From Thiomicrospira aerophila AL3 (lineage in GTDB: Bacteria; Pseudomonadota; Gammaproteobacteria; Thiomicrospirales; Thiomicrospiraceae), in the NCBI RefSeq assembly GCF_000227665.2, contig NZ_CP007030.1:992001-1056000 (forward strand): a stretch of DNA of 64,000 nucleotides, given 5' to 3'. The notes under the pieces were generated by a model, which was not told where the DNA came from, made no database searches, and saw only the letters and a list, made by a program, of their open reading frames with translations. A program made the translations under genes and the position numbers. Numbering within the stretch: position 1 is the stretch's first letter; each line of letters starts with the position of its first letter. Positions 1-9,232 of this stretch are shown here, in pieces.

Positions 1-1
1 A

Positions 2-331
2 TGTTCTTTGTTATATGGTGTACCGTTTCATGGTTATTTCCGCGATAATTCATTGATTAACAAATTTATCCCACACGCAGAAAGACCGGTGCCATTTCCG
101 CAGATGTTGTTTATCGGCGATGGTGAAACCGATATTCCATCGATGCGACTTGTTAAGGATTATGGTGGTCATTCCGTTGCGGTTTATAATCCAAACACCA
201 CAGAAAGAACGGCCGTTTCGCATTTAATCAAAGAAGGGCGGGTAAACGTAGGCATGGCGGCAGATTACCAAAAAGACAGCGAACTGACGCACTATGTTTG
301 TTCGATCATTGATGGTCTTGCTAGAAAGTGA
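2..331 (+). CDS. HAD-family hydrolase, C-terminal part (cut by window edge)
   Basis: The reading frame is open to the first base of the window, so the N-terminus with the nucleophile DxD motif is missing. The visible 110 residues contain the HAD motif IV block FIGDGETDIPSM, whose acidic residues bind the catalytic Mg2+. It belongs to a group of cytoplasmic HAD phosphatases of unknown substrate. No function beyond phosphotransfer or phosphate hydrolysis can be read from this part. It ends about 75 bases before the 3' end of the convergent toxin gene. Confidence 0.7.
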   Translation, partial: CSLLYGVPFHGYFRDNSLINKFIPHAERPVPFPQMLFIGDGETDIPSMRLVKDYGGHSVAVYNPNTTERTAVSHLIKEGRVNVGMAADYQKDSELTHYVCSIIDGLARK

Positions 332-405
332 TGACACGGTATTTGTATGAGTCGTCTAGCTAAACGCTAGATTAGATAGTGGCGGTGTCTTTGGTGTAAC
401 CTCGT

Positions 406-684
406 TTAACGATGCTCTTTAGTATGCCAGATGCGTAATATATAGATGGTGTCTTTTTGAAGTTCGTAACGCATCTCATAGTCACCGACTAAAATGCGGC
501 GCACCTCTCTGTCGATAAATTCATCAAGTCGCTCACCGAGTCTTGGGTGGGTAATAAGATTGTTGGGTGCATGAGCGAGTGATTGTGTGACTTTAGCCGC
601 TATCTGTTTGTTGTGTGGTTCTAAAAACGCATGAAGTCGAACAAGGTCTGACGTTGCCTTGCTTGTCCAGATCAGTTTGATCAT
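406..684 (-). CDS. RelE/ParE-family toxin
   Basis: A 92-residue protein of the RelE/ParE toxin superfamily. The features seen are the N-terminal strand (KLIWTSKATSDL), a central basic helix and the C-terminal strands ending VGDYEMRYELQKD..IYILRIWHTKEHR. These toxins act either as ribosome-dependent mRNA interferases or as gyrase poisons; the sequence alone does not say which. The gene overlaps the upstream antitoxin by 4 bases (ATGA-type junction), the normal arrangement for antitoxin-first type II modules. Confidence 0.85.
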   Translation of the reverse strand: MIKLIWTSKATSDLVRLHAFLEPHNKQIAAKVTQSLAHAPNNLITHPRLGERLDEFIDREVRRILVGDYEMRYELQKDTIYILRIWHTKEHR

Positions 685-950
685 ATTGGAGTGGGCTTGG
701 ATTGATTACTATTTAAACTCATCGCCCAAGCTTGAATGTCATCATGGCTAACAAAGTTGCCTTCGTCAACATCCGCAAGTGCTTCACGGGTTAAGCGTTC
801 TCGTAAGGACTCTTGCTCAATCCAAGAAGCTAATGCTTGTTTGATAATCCAGCTTTTTGAGCGTTCAAGTTTTCCCGCCAGTTGGTCTATTTGATTGGCC
901 ATATCAAGTGGAATGTGTGCGGTTAGTACACGAGTCTCTGTTTGAATCAT
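681..950 (-). CDS. Ribbon-helix-helix antitoxin of the RelE/ParE pair
   Basis: An 89-residue protein with an N-terminal ribbon-helix-helix (CopG/Arc type): strand TRVLTAHIPLDMA, then helices around QIDQLAGKLERSKSWIIKQAL. The C-terminal tail should wrap the toxin. It is the first gene of the toxin-antitoxin operon and overlaps the toxin by 4 bases. A good ribosome site (AGGAG, 6 bases before the ATG) and a strong promoter lie directly upstream. As an RHH protein it probably represses its own promoter. Confidence 0.85.
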   Translation of the reverse strand: MIQTETRVLTAHIPLDMANQIDQLAGKLERSKSWIIKQALASWIEQESLRERLTREALADVDEGNFVSHDDIQAWAMSLNSNQSKPTPI

Positions 951-982
951 GACGAGCTCCTATATAATTTTAATCAGATTCA

Positions 983-1011
983 ATAATAGTTATTCATTTA
1001 GAATAAGTCAA
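983..1011 (-). promoter_or_regulatory. Sigma-70 promoter of the toxin-antitoxin operon
   Basis: On the minus strand TTGACT (1006-1011) and TATTAT (983-988) are separated by exactly 17 bases, a near-consensus sigma-70 promoter. It starts transcription about 30 bases before the antitoxin ATG at 950. The spacer contains the inverted repeat ATTC-N5-GAAT, and AACTAGTT lies at 1010-1017; either could be the RHH operator. The -35 box overlaps the last codons of the upstream ATPase remnant, so the promoter sits on the edge of a decayed gene. Confidence 0.7.
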
Positions 1012-1501
1012 CTAGTTAAGCGTAACTCTATGACGAAACCAATTGTCGCTCTAAAGTTATTTACAAACACAAAGTTTTCCGTTACTGAGCCGCGATAAGG
1101 GCTTTGCCAAAAGCTGTCTAAATTCACTTGTAACATATTGCACAACACCCCGGTATCCATAAAAAACAATTTTGGCATTTTGACATGGCGTTTGGTGATG
1201 TAAGCGCCTATCCAAAGTTTTTGCAAACGTGCGTCGGAGAGGGTTTGCATTTCTGGATAACCACCACTTAGCATCTGTTCAATGACGGGTTTGTCTAACG
1301 TTGGTGTTTGTTGTGTTATTGCGCCATCGAATAAATCATCCAGCAGGTTTTGCGGGTGGTTATTGAGTTCACGCAGGCTAAAGGGAGTGAGTTCGAGCAC
1401 ACCTAAACGCCCAGCCAGCGAGTCTTGTACATTCTTCATGCCAAGCAGATTGGCTGACCCTGTGAGCAGGTAGCGGCCATTCTGACGATTTAAATCAATG
1501 T
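1008..1501 (-). pseudogene. Remnant of an AAA ATPase with DUF4143 domain
   Basis: The frame reads through from about 1501 without a start codon. It contains RQNGRYLLTGSANLL, the sensor-1 region typical of AAA_14/DUF4143 ATPases, then LAGRLGVLELTPFSLREL, also typical. The Walker A half is gone. A later join (AYITKRHVKMPKLFFMDTGVLCNML) brings together parts normally far apart in DUF4143, showing an internal deletion, and the C-terminus is short. Intact relatives have about 380-420 residues; about 160 remain. It is non-functional. Confidence 0.7.
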
Positions 1502-1862
1502 CTTGCTTACTGGAACGAGGCTTGGAAATAAAAAACTCAACATGTCACTGTCAAAATGCAAGGTAAACGGAGAGCGAACTGAATCCTCTAAATCCTTAAT
1601 AACCCCTCGGTTTTTTAACCCCTTAAGGATATCTCTTGCATGACGTTCGGTGCATCCCATCAGGTGGTGCGCTTCACCTTTTTTCATCGAACCCTTAATC
1701 AATAAATGGGGCACGCGCTTCAGATATTCAGGCGAAATCGGGTCATCGGTGGGCACTTTTTATGGCTTTCTCAATATCAGCTGGGTGAGTCCCTTCGCTT
1801 TCAATAAGGTTTGCCTTTTGGGATTTGTTTCTGCGGGCAAAAATGGAGTTAGTTCATTCATA
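1490..1862 (-). pseudogene. Remnant of a Fic-like protein (N-terminal piece and C-terminal winged helix)
   Basis: From the ATG at about 1862 a short peptide MNELTPFLPAET is followed by frame breaks. From 1756 an 88-residue frame encodes a winged-helix-like segment (MKKGEAHHLMGCTERHARDILKGLKNRGVI) and ends SFLFPSLVP. This is the layout of Fic-family AMP-transferase C-termini. The central Fic core with the HPFxxGNGR motif is absent, so the gene is deleted in the middle. Its 3' end runs straight into the ATPase remnant. Assignment to Fic is by the C-terminal pattern only. Confidence 0.45.
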
Positions 1863-1965
1863 TATAAGCGCTCATGTTCCGGTTTGTTTTTCGGTTAACT
1901 TGACTGTTATTTTCGGTATCTTTTATGGTGGCAATCAATTGACTATACAGCGTTTTTTTATTGAA

Positions 1966-2154
1966 TTAGCTTGAACTGTTTTGATTGTAAGTTTGTTTTA
2001 TTTGACAGAACCATTCCGGTTTGACTTCCGGATAATGTTTTTTGTGATAGGTGTCGGTTGCCCATTCAAAAATTTGGCTGGGCGTTTCGGCTCGCAAAAC
2101 GATATAACCGACCGATCCGGCAATTTCTTTGTGTTCTTGGTAGCTTCGTAGCTA
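1966..2154 (-). pseudogene. Headless coding fragment of unknown family
   Basis: Immediately downstream of the yciK-like gene a 62-residue frame without a start codon reads like real protein (EIAGSVGYIVLRAETPSQ, then FEWATDTYHKKHYPEVKPEW) and ends at a TAA at 1966-1968. An in-frame TAG directly precedes it. I do not recognise the family. It is best read as the 3' end of a gene whose front was lost when the present junction formed. The bases between it and the Fic-like remnant (1863-1965) show nothing else. Confidence 0.35.
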
Positions 2155-2156
2155 CG

Positions 2157-2870
2157 TTAAAAGATTGCTATATCTTCTTGTTTTTGTTGCTTAAAACAGG
2201 CGTTAACTATTCGCTCGGCGGCAGACTCGACCGTTTCATTTTGGCAAGGCGGCTCGCCCGGATAAAGTTTGCTTCTAAAATGCCCAGCTAAAGGGGGCAG
2301 TTGGGCAATAACCGCTTTAATTGCCGGGTTTTCAATAGCGGTCAATTTAACCAACTGTTCTAAACCGGCTTTGGCTACGGCATAAGCACCGTAATAGGCT
2401 TGTGGTTGACTGATTGCTTGATCAGAAATAGCCACCAACCAGGCCTGCTTGTCGTTATCGTGGCCGGCTGTTAGTTTAGGCAAACAGCTTTGGATTAGAT
2501 GGAAATTGGCATTCAGGTTAGTTTGCATCACTTCATACCATTGCAGGGGATCAAAGTGCTCTATTGGCGTGAGTGCCGGTAAAATTCCTGCATTTAAAAA
2601 TAGGCCATTTAATTGCTTAAACTCAGCTAAACCTGTTTCAAGCTGCATAAACTCAGCCTGTGCCGAGCCGGCTAAATCCATTGGAAAAAGGTAAACATTG
2701 CCCCAGTTGTCTTCGGCTAATTCATCATAAAGCTTGTTAAGTGCTTTTAGATCCTTATCAAGCAAAATAAGTTGATGATTTTTTTGATGTAATGCTCTCG
2801 CTAGTGCATGGCCTAAACCATGAGCCGCACCGGTGATTAAAAAGGTTTTTTGAGTTGAAATGTCATTCAT
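2157..2870 (-). CDS. yciK: YciK-like short-chain dehydrogenase/reductase
   Basis: A 237-residue classical SDR. It has the nucleotide-binding TGAAHGLG near residue 14, LNAG near 90 and the catalytic YAVAK with an upstream Ser. The substrate is unknown; E. coli YciK is annotated as an oxoacyl-ACP-reductase-like enzyme. It is the third gene after ubiG and mupP, the order seen in Pseudomonas and many gammaproteobacteria, and its start overlaps the mupP stop by 4 bases. A CAGGCCTG palindrome at 2440 encodes Gln-Ala-Trp within it. Confidence 0.8.
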   Translation of the reverse strand: MNDISTQKTFLITGAAHGLGHALARALHQKNHQLILLDKDLKALNKLYDELAEDNWGNVYLFPMDLAGSAQAEFMQLETGLAEFKQLNGLFLNAGILPALTPIEHFDPLQWYEVMQTNLNANFHLIQSCLPKLTAGHDNDKQAWLVAISDQAISQPQAYYGAYAVAKAGLEQLVKLTAIENPAIKAVIAQLPPLAGHFRSKLYPGEPPCQNETVESAAERIVNACFKQQKQEDIAIF

Positions 2871-3553
2871 AACAATGGGTTAGCCTTTTTTGTTAAAAAT
2901 TGCGTAATATCAAATGGGGTTCTGAAAACGTAATCAGCTTGATCGAGATTAGTCATTTTTTCAGGTGGCATATAGCCAAACAACACCGCACCTGTTTGCA
3001 TCCCGGCATTAATACCCGCTTCGATATCACGAGGATGATCGCCAAGATATAAACAGCGTTTAGGATCAACCCCGCATTCTGATGCGGCCAGTAACATAGG
3101 TTCTGGGTGGGGTTTTCTAACCGCCAAGGTGTCGCCACAAATGACCGTTTTCGGTGCGCTTGGAAAACTAAAATGCTCTAATAGGTGTTCGGTGAGACCT
3201 TGCGGTTTGTTGGTCACAATGCCCCAGGGCATATTAACCTTAGCCAAGTGAACCAGGCCTGCTAATAAGCCTGGAAATATTTGGGTATGCAGATGAATAT
3301 GTTGTTTATACAGGGCTAAAAAAGCTTGGCGGTGTTGTTCAAATGCGTCGGTATCGTTAGGATTAAATGCGAGGGCGGTGACCGCCGCGCCGCCTTGCGA
3401 TACGGTATTGCGAACCCGATCATAGCTAGGTGGGGTCAGCTGATGTTGTTCACATAATAGATTTAGCGCATAACTAAAATCATAAGAGGTATCTAGTAGG
3501 GTACCATCTAAATCAAACAGCACACAATCGAAAAGGTTGGACGTTTTGCTCAT
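2867..3553 (-). CDS. mupP: N-acetylmuramic acid 6-phosphate phosphatase (MupP) / Gph-like HAD phosphatase
   Basis: A 228-residue HAD phosphatase with the nucleophile motif FDLDGTLLDT at the N-terminus, the VTNKP block (motif II Thr) and LGDHPRDIEAG (motif IV). By sequence alone it could be a phosphoglycolate phosphatase. Its place between ubiG and yciK is that of Pseudomonas MupP, which dephosphorylates MurNAc-6-P in peptidoglycan recycling, so I prefer that role. It lies 3 bases after ubiG and overlaps yciK. Confidence 0.75.
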   Translation of the reverse strand: MSKTSNLFDCVLFDLDGTLLDTSYDFSYALNLLCEQHQLTPPSYDRVRNTVSQGGAAVTALAFNPNDTDAFEQHRQAFLALYKQHIHLHTQIFPGLLAGLVHLAKVNMPWGIVTNKPQGLTEHLLEHFSFPSAPKTVICGDTLAVRKPHPEPMLLAASECGVDPKRCLYLGDHPRDIEAGINAGMQTGAVLFGYMPPEKMTNLDQADYVFRTPFDITQFLTKKANPLL

Positions 3554-3555
3554 GA

Positions 3556-4260
3556 CTATACTTTTTTAAAGGCTATTAAATAATTGATACTTAAATCATC
3601 ATTAAGTCGATAGCGCTTGAGGATGGGGTTAAATTCCATGCCCGCCGTGCTTTGCATTACCAGGCCTGCTTGTCGTCCCATCTGGGTTAGTTCACTGGGT
3701 TTAATGAATTTGTCATGATGGTGCGTACCACGAGGAACCAAATTTAGAACATACTCAGCGGTAATCACAGCTAACAACAGGGATTTATTGGAGCGATTGA
3801 GTGTTGAACAAATCACCCAGCCACCTGGCTTAACGGCTTTGGCACAGGCGTGCAAAATAGCTTGCGGATCGGGTACATGTTCTAGCATTTCCATACAGGT
3901 CACCAAATCATAGTGTTCAGCGTGCGCCTGCGCATGGTCGGCCACATCTTCTAGCACATAGTTCACCTTGACCCCGCTATCTAGCGCATGCAAACGGGCG
4001 ACTTGTAACAAATCGTCGGCCAGGTCTAATCCGGTTACCTCTGCACCGGCTTGCGCCATGGCTTCGGCTAAAATTCCGCCGCCACAACCCACGTCCAGAA
4101 TTTTTTGTTCCGGAAAGTCTTGGTGTTGTTGGATAAAGGCCATTCGTAATGGATTGAGTTTATGCAGTGCATTAAACTGACCGTTAGGGTCCCACCATTG
4201 ATGGGCCTGTTGGTTAAACAGGTCTATTTGTTGCGCATCGACATTGGCTGACTGTGACAT
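3556..4260 (-). CDS. ubiG: Ubiquinone biosynthesis O-methyltransferase
   Basis: UbiG performs both O-methylations of ubiquinone synthesis using SAM. The sequence shows the SAM-binding LDVGCGGGILAEAMA, acidic motif VTGLDLADDLL and EMLEHVPDP, all typical; length 234 residues matches the family (about 240). I chose the ATG at 4260 rather than the in-frame ATG at 4293. Only the former has an AAGGA ribosome site at the right distance, and the family starts near this Met. It is the first gene of the ubiG-mupP-yciK operon, divergent from gyrA. Confidence 0.92.
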   Translation of the reverse strand: MSQSANVDAQQIDLFNQQAHQWWDPNGQFNALHKLNPLRMAFIQQHQDFPEQKILDVGCGGGILAEAMAQAGAEVTGLDLADDLLQVARLHALDSGVKVNYVLEDVADHAQAHAEHYDLVTCMEMLEHVPDPQAILHACAKAVKPGGWVICSTLNRSNKSLLLAVITAEYVLNLVPRGTHHHDKFIKPSELTQMGRQAGLVMQSTAGMEFNPILKRYRLNDDLSINYLIAFKKV

Positions 4261-4364
4261 ATTCGCATCCTTAGCGGCTAAAAGCGTGCGCATAGTTTAG
4301 CGAAACTCGGCTAACTTGTCTTTTTTTCTACAGGCAGAACTGGGGATATTGAGCTGAAATAGGT

Positions 4365-4370
4365 TATAAT
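4365..4370 (+). promoter_or_regulatory. Probable -10 element of the gyrA promoter
   Basis: A perfect TATAAT lies 38 bases before the gyrA ATG, in the 147-base gap between the divergent ubiG and gyrA genes. The expected -35 position is not a good match, so either an activator or supercoiling sensitivity may matter. In other bacteria gyrA promoters are activated by DNA relaxation, and weak -35 boxes are common there. Only the -10 is supported directly. Confidence 0.45.
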
Positions 4371-4407
4371 TCATATTTATGTCAAATTAAACAAAAGTGG
4401 ATGCGGC

Positions 4408-7035
4408 ATGTCGGAATTTGCACGTGAAATACATCCCATTTCCTTAGAAGAGGAAATGAAACAATCCTATTTAAGTTATGCCATGAGTGTCATCATTGGG
4501 CGCGCCTTACCTGATGTGCGAGATGGTTTAAAACCGGTACATCGTCGTGTGTTGTTTGCGATGAATGAATTGCATAACGATTACAATAAACCTTATAAAA
4601 AATCGGCACGTGTGGTCGGTGACGTAATTGGTAAATATCACCCCCATGGAGATACGGCGGTTTACGACACCATTGTTCGTATGGCGCAACCCTTTTCGTT
4701 ACGCTATATGTTGGTGGATGGTCAAGGTAACTTTGGCTCGATTGATGGCGATAATCCTGCTGCGATGCGTTACACCGAAGTGCGGATGGCCAAAATCGCC
4801 CATGAATTATTGGCAGACCTTGATAAAGAAACTGTTGATTTTACGCCTAACTATGATGGTTCTGAATCTGAACCGAATGTGCTGCCAAGTCGCATCCCTA
4901 ACCTTTTAGTCAATGGTTCAGCTGGTATTGCGGTGGGTATGGCGACTAACATTCCACCGCATAACCTAACTGAAACAATTAATGCCTGCTTAGCCTACAT
5001 TGAAAACCCTGATATTGATGTCGCCGGCTTAATTGAACACATGCCAGGCCCAGATTTTCCAACCTATGGCATTATCAATGGCACGCGGGGCATACGTGAA
5101 GCCTATGAGACCGGGCGTGGTCGGGTGCAAATTCGCGCTAAAACCCAAATTGAAACCGATAAGTCTGGTAAGCAAGCGATCATCGTTAACGAAATCCCTT
5201 ATCAGGTTAACAAGGCCAAGTTGATCGAGCGGATTGCCGAGCTGATTAAAGAAAAGAAAATTGACGGCATCACCGCATTACGTGATGAGTCGGACAAAGA
5301 TGGGATGCGGATTGTGATTGAATTGCGTCGCGGTGAAAACGCTGATGTGATGATTAATAATCTTTATAAGTTAACCGCTATGCAAACCGTGTTTGGTATC
5401 AACATGGTGGCGCTGATTAATGGTCAACCTAAGTTGCTCAATCTGCAACAAATAATTCAAGCCTTTGTGCGCCATCGCCGTGAAGTGGTGACACGCCGGA
5501 CTATTTTCGAACTACGCAAAGCACGTGAAAAAGCCCATTTGCTCGAAGGTTTAGCGGTTGCCTTGAGTAACATCGATGAAATGATCGAACTGATCAAGTC
5601 CTCTGCAACCTCACAAATCGCCAAAGAGCGGATGCTTGAACGTGATTGGCCTGCCGGGCATGTCCTGCAATTATTAGAACGTGTAGAAGCAAATGATACC
5701 CGCCCAGAAGATTTAGCGGCTGGTTTTGGAATGGTCTCGGCAGATAGCTACCGTCTATCACCGGTGCAAGCACAAGCCATCTTGGATATGCGTTTGAATC
5801 GCCTAACCGGGTTAGAGCAAGACAAAATTCTTGAAGAATATAAGGCGCTGATTGCGAAGATTTTTGAATTCCTGGAGATTTTGCGCAATCCGGATCGCTT
5901 AACCGAAGTGGTACGTGAAGAACTGATTGCGGTTAAAGAAGAATATGGCGACGCCCGTCGGACTGAAATTGATCACGCGTATTTAGACTTGGACGAAGAA
6001 GACTTGATTGCGGTTGAAGACCGAATTGTCACGCTTTCTCAAGATGGTTACATTAAAACCCAGCCTTTAAGTGATTATCGCGCCCAAAAACGCGGAGGCC
6101 GCGGTAAGTCGGCCACTGCGATGAAAGAAGAGGATGAAGTGGGTCAGATTTTGGTCGCCAGCACCCACGATATGTTGTTGTGTTTCTCTAATCGCGGCAA
6201 GTTGTATTGGAAAAAAACCTGGCAGCTGCCTTTAGCAGGGCGCGGTGCCCGTGGCAAACCCATAGTGAATGTCTTCCCATTAGAAGCAGGTGAAAGCATT
6301 TCATCCATTTTGCCGGTCAGTGAATTTGATGACAGTCACTTTGTATTTATGGCTACCAAACATGCGATCGTGAAACGAGTCAAGCTAGCCGATTTTTCAC
6401 GTCCTCGTGCTAATGGCATTATTGCACTCGATTTACTCGATGGCGATGAATTAGTTGGCACGGCCTTAACCTATGGTGAACAAGACGTGATGTTGTTTGC
6501 GGATGGTGGCAAAGCAATACGTTTTGATGAAAATGATGTCCGCGTCATGGGACGTCAGGCACGCGGCGTGCGAGGTATGAAGCTGGCTGAAGGCCAAGCC
6601 GTCATGTCGATGCAAATCGCACAGGCTAACACCTTAATTTTAACAGCGACTGAACATGGTTTTGGCAAGTGTACACCTGTTGAAGATTACTCGACGATTA
6701 ATCGCGGTGGCCAAGGGGTTATTTCGATTAAAACCACTGATCGTAATGGTAAGGTAGTAGCGGCCGTAGCGGTCACGCCAGATCAGGAAGTGGTGTTGAT
6801 TACTAATAAAGGCACTTTGGTTAGAACGCGTGTGGCGGAAATATCCGTGGTTGGGCGCAATACCCAAGGGGTGAAACTGATTAATGTCGGGTCCGATGAG
6901 TGGGTGGTTGGGCTTGCTGTGGTCAATATGTCTGATGATGAAGACGAAAACATAGAGCCAACAGATGAAAACCCTGCTCCAACCTTAACCGCAACAGATG
7001 ATGAATCCACGCAACAACAGGAAAATGAACAATAA
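4408..7035 (+). CDS. gyrA: DNA gyrase subunit A
   Basis: The breakage-reunion subunit of gyrase, 875 residues, full length. Visible: the quinolone-resistance region [11 protein letters not shown] (Thr83, Asp87 in E. coli numbering), the catalytic tyrosine in [10 protein letters not shown] (Tyr122) and the GyrA box AQKRGGRGK near residue 560 that wraps DNA, followed by six beta-pinwheel repeats and an acidic tail. Position 83 is Thr, as in Pseudomonas, and 87 is the wild-type Asp, so no classic quinolone-resistance change is present. Its stop codon overlaps the serC start (TAATG). Confidence 0.98.
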   Translation: MSEFAREIHPISLEEEMKQSYLSYAMSVIIGRALPDVRDGLKPVHRRVLFAMNELHNDYNKPYKKSARVVGDVIGKYHPHGDTAVYDTIVRMAQPFSLRYMLVDGQGNFGSIDGDNPAAMRYTEVRMAKIAHELLADLDKETVDFTPNYDGSESEPNVLPSRIPNLLVNGSAGIAVGMATNIPPHNLTETINACLAYIENPDIDVAGLIEHMPGPDFPTYGIINGTRGIREAYETGRGRVQIRAKTQIETDKSGKQAIIVNEIPYQVNKAKLIERIAELIKEKKIDGITALRDESDKDGMRIVIELRRGENADVMINNLYKLTAMQTVFGINMVALINGQPKLLNLQQIIQAFVRHRREVVTRRTIFELRKAREKAHLLEGLAVALSNIDEMIELIKSSATSQIAKERMLERDWPAGHVLQLLERVEANDTRPEDLAAGFGMVSADSYRLSPVQAQAILDMRLNRLTGLEQDKILEEYKALIAKIFEFLEILRNPDRLTEVVREELIAVKEEYGDARRTEIDHAYLDLDEEDLIAVEDRIVTLSQDGYIKTQPLSDYRAQKRGGRGKSATAMKEEDEVGQILVASTHDMLLCFSNRGKLYWKKTWQLPLAGRGARGKPIVNVFPLEAGESISSILPVSEFDDSHFVFMATKHAIVKRVKLADFSRPRANGIIALDLLDGDELVGTALTYGEQDVMLFADGGKAIRFDENDVRVMGRQARGVRGMKLAEGQAVMSMQIAQANTLILTATEHGFGKCTPVEDYSTINRGGQGVISIKTTDRNGKVVAAVAVTPDQEVVLITNKGTLVRTRVAEISVVGRNTQGVKLINVGSDEWVVGLAVVNMSDDEDENIEPTDENPAPTLTATDDESTQQQENEQ

Positions 7036-8108
7036 TGGCGCGTACATTTAACTTTAGTGCGGGTCCGGCGATGCTGCCAGAACCCGTGATGCAGCAAGCA
7101 CAAGCTGAATTTTTAGATTGGCATGGTACCGGCATGTCGGTGATGGAAATGAGCCATCGTTCTCAGGACTACATGGCGATGGCGCATCATGCTGAGCAAA
7201 CCTTGCGTGAAATTATGGCGATTCCAGACAACTACAAGGTGCTGTTTGTTCATGGTGGCGCGTCGTTACAGTTTAGTGCGATTCCGCTGAATCTAGCCGA
7301 CACGGGTGAAGTAGTGGATTACTTTAATACCGGTGTTTGGTCTGCTAAAGCCATTAAAGAAGCCAGTCGTTATGCGCAGGTCAATGTGGTGTGTGACAAC
7401 CATGCGATGATTCCAGATGAAAGCGAATGGAAATTTTCTGCGCAGGCTAAATATATTCACTACACCGCCAATGAAACGATTGGTGGGGTGGAGTTTTTAA
7501 ATCTGCCGAATGTACCAGAAGGCATTCCATTAGTAACGGATATGTCATCGACCATTTTGTCACGTCCGATTGATGTGTCAAAATTTGGCATGATTTACGC
7601 CGGTGCGCAAAAAAACATTGGACCCGCTGGCCTAGCCATTGTCATTGTGCGTGAAGACTTGGTTGGACAAGCACGCGACATTACGCCCACATTACTTAAC
7701 TGGCAAACTTATGCCGATAATGACTCGATGTTTAATACGCCTTCTACCTATTCGTGGTACTTAGCAGGCCTGGTATTTAATTGGATTAAGCAGCAGGGCG
7801 GGTTGGCGGCGATGGCCGAGCATAACCAAACTAAAGCTTATCGCCTCTATCAAGCGATTGATTCTATTGATTTTTATACTAACCCTGTGCCAAAAGAACA
7901 GCGCTCTTGGATGAATGTACCCTTTACATTACAAGACGCCTCGTTAGACAGTACCTTTTTAAAAGAATCGAAAGAAGCAGGCCTGCTCAACCTCAAGGGG
8001 CACAAGTTGGTCGGCGGGATGCGTGCCAGCATTTACAATGCCATGCCACAAGAGGGTGTGGATGCGTTAATCGATTTTATGCGCGATTTTGCAAATCGTT
8101 ACGCTTAG
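7035..8108 (+). CDS. serC: Phosphoserine aminotransferase
   Basis: A PLP enzyme of 357 residues that converts 3-phosphohydroxypyruvate to phosphoserine (serine synthesis) and also serves pyridoxal phosphate synthesis. It begins with FNFSAGPAMLPEPV, the family signature. The PLP lysine lies in YAGAQKNIGPAG near residue 194. It is translationally coupled to gyrA (start overlaps the stop) and is followed after 9 bases by pheA. The gyrA-serC-pheA-hisC-tyrA-aroA-cmk-rpsA order is widespread in gammaproteobacteria outside the enterics. Confidence 0.97.
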   Translation: MARTFNFSAGPAMLPEPVMQQAQAEFLDWHGTGMSVMEMSHRSQDYMAMAHHAEQTLREIMAIPDNYKVLFVHGGASLQFSAIPLNLADTGEVVDYFNTGVWSAKAIKEASRYAQVNVVCDNHAMIPDESEWKFSAQAKYIHYTANETIGGVEFLNLPNVPEGIPLVTDMSSTILSRPIDVSKFGMIYAGAQKNIGPAGLAIVIVREDLVGQARDITPTLLNWQTYADNDSMFNTPSTYSWYLAGLVFNWIKQQGGLAAMAEHNQTKAYRLYQAIDSIDFYTNPVPKEQRSWMNVPFTLQDASLDSTFLKESKEAGLLNLKGHKLVGGMRASIYNAMPQEGVDALIDFMRDFANRYA

Positions 8109-8117
8109 GGGGTATGC

Positions 8118-9212
8118 GTGGCAACGGAAGCAGAACAACTTCTCCAAATTCGGCAGCAAATTGATACCATCGATGAGCAAATTCAGCAATTAATTACTCA
8201 ACGCGCGCTCTGTGCCAAACAAGTCGCTGATATCAAAACCCAAGGTGGACGTGTTGAAGCGGTTTTTTATCGTCCGGAGCGCGAAGCACAGGTATTGCGT
8301 GCGGTTAAAGCACGTAACACGAGTGTATTGTCTGATGATGATATGGCCAGACTGTTTCGCGAAATCATGTCAGTGTGCTTAGCGTTAGAGCAGCCATTGC
8401 GGGTTGCTTATTTGGGGCCAGAGGGTAGTTATACCCATGCCGCGGTCTTAAAGCAATTTGGTAGCTTTGCGCAACCTGTGCCTGTGTCCACGATAGAGGA
8501 TGTATTTAAAGTCGTAGACACAAACCAGGTTGATTATGGCGTCGTTCCGTTAGAGAATTCAACAGAAGGGGCGGTAACGACGACCCAAGATTGTTTAATT
8601 AGCACCCACGCCACCGTGACCGGCGAGGTTGAATTGCCAATCCATCATTGTTTATTGGGTCAATCTAAGCAACTACACACCATCAGTAAAGTATTAGCCC
8701 ATCCTCAAGCCTTGGGTCAGTGTCGTACTTGGTTACGTAACAATTTACCAGGTGTCAAACTCGAGGCCGTTGATTCCAATGCGTTAGCGGCCAAAATGGC
8801 GCAAGAACATGCTGATGTAGCGGCAATTGCGTCTGAACAAGCCGCGTCACTGTATCAATTAAATATCCTTAAATCCCATATCGAAGATGCGCAAAATAAC
8901 ACTACCAAGTTTTGGGTGATTGGGCGGCATGCGCCAACACCCAGTGGTGAAGACAAAACCGCGTTGATTTTATCTCTAGCCAATGAAGCAGGGGCGTTAT
9001 TGCGCATTTTAGACAGTTTTGCCAAACGTAACATTAGCATGACGAGAATTGTGTCGCGTCCAGCCAGTGATCAAAAATGGGATTATATGTTCTATATCGA
9101 TATTACCGGTCATCAACAGGATCCTGCGGTGGCTGAAGCCTTGGCCGAAGTGCAGACGAATGCGCGTTTCTTTAAACTATTGGGTTCTTACCCAGTATCG
9201 CCTCTAAATTAA
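8118..9212 (+). CDS. pheA: Chorismate mutase / prephenate dehydratase (P-protein)
   Basis: A bifunctional enzyme for phenylalanine synthesis, 364 residues. Chorismate mutase occupies about 1-90 (LLQIRQQIDTIDEQI), prephenate dehydratase about 95-275 (VAYLGPEGSYTHAA, VPLENSTEGAV) and a C-terminal ACT domain about 280-364. It starts with GTG preceded by a run of Gs as ribosome site. In the ACT domain the Phe-binding GAL motif is present, but the usual ESRP reads VSRP, so feedback by phenylalanine may be altered. It lies 9 bases after serC and 20 before hisC. Confidence 0.96.
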   Translation: MATEAEQLLQIRQQIDTIDEQIQQLITQRALCAKQVADIKTQGGRVEAVFYRPEREAQVLRAVKARNTSVLSDDDMARLFREIMSVCLALEQPLRVAYLGPEGSYTHAAVLKQFGSFAQPVPVSTIEDVFKVVDTNQVDYGVVPLENSTEGAVTTTQDCLISTHATVTGEVELPIHHCLLGQSKQLHTISKVLAHPQALGQCRTWLRNNLPGVKLEAVDSNALAAKMAQEHADVAAIASEQAASLYQLNILKSHIEDAQNNTTKFWVIGRHAPTPSGEDKTALILSLANEAGALLRILDSFAKRNISMTRIVSRPASDQKWDYMFYIDITGHQQDPAVAEALAEVQTNARFFKLLGSYPVSPLN

Positions 9213-9232
9213 TTGTAGGAGCCTTCAAGATT

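Noticed and set aside
2140-2155. Terminator hairpin (GTAGCT-TCGT-AGCTAC) after the yciK-like gene
   Set aside because: A 6-bp stem with no U-tract in either direction; probably part of the decayed junction.
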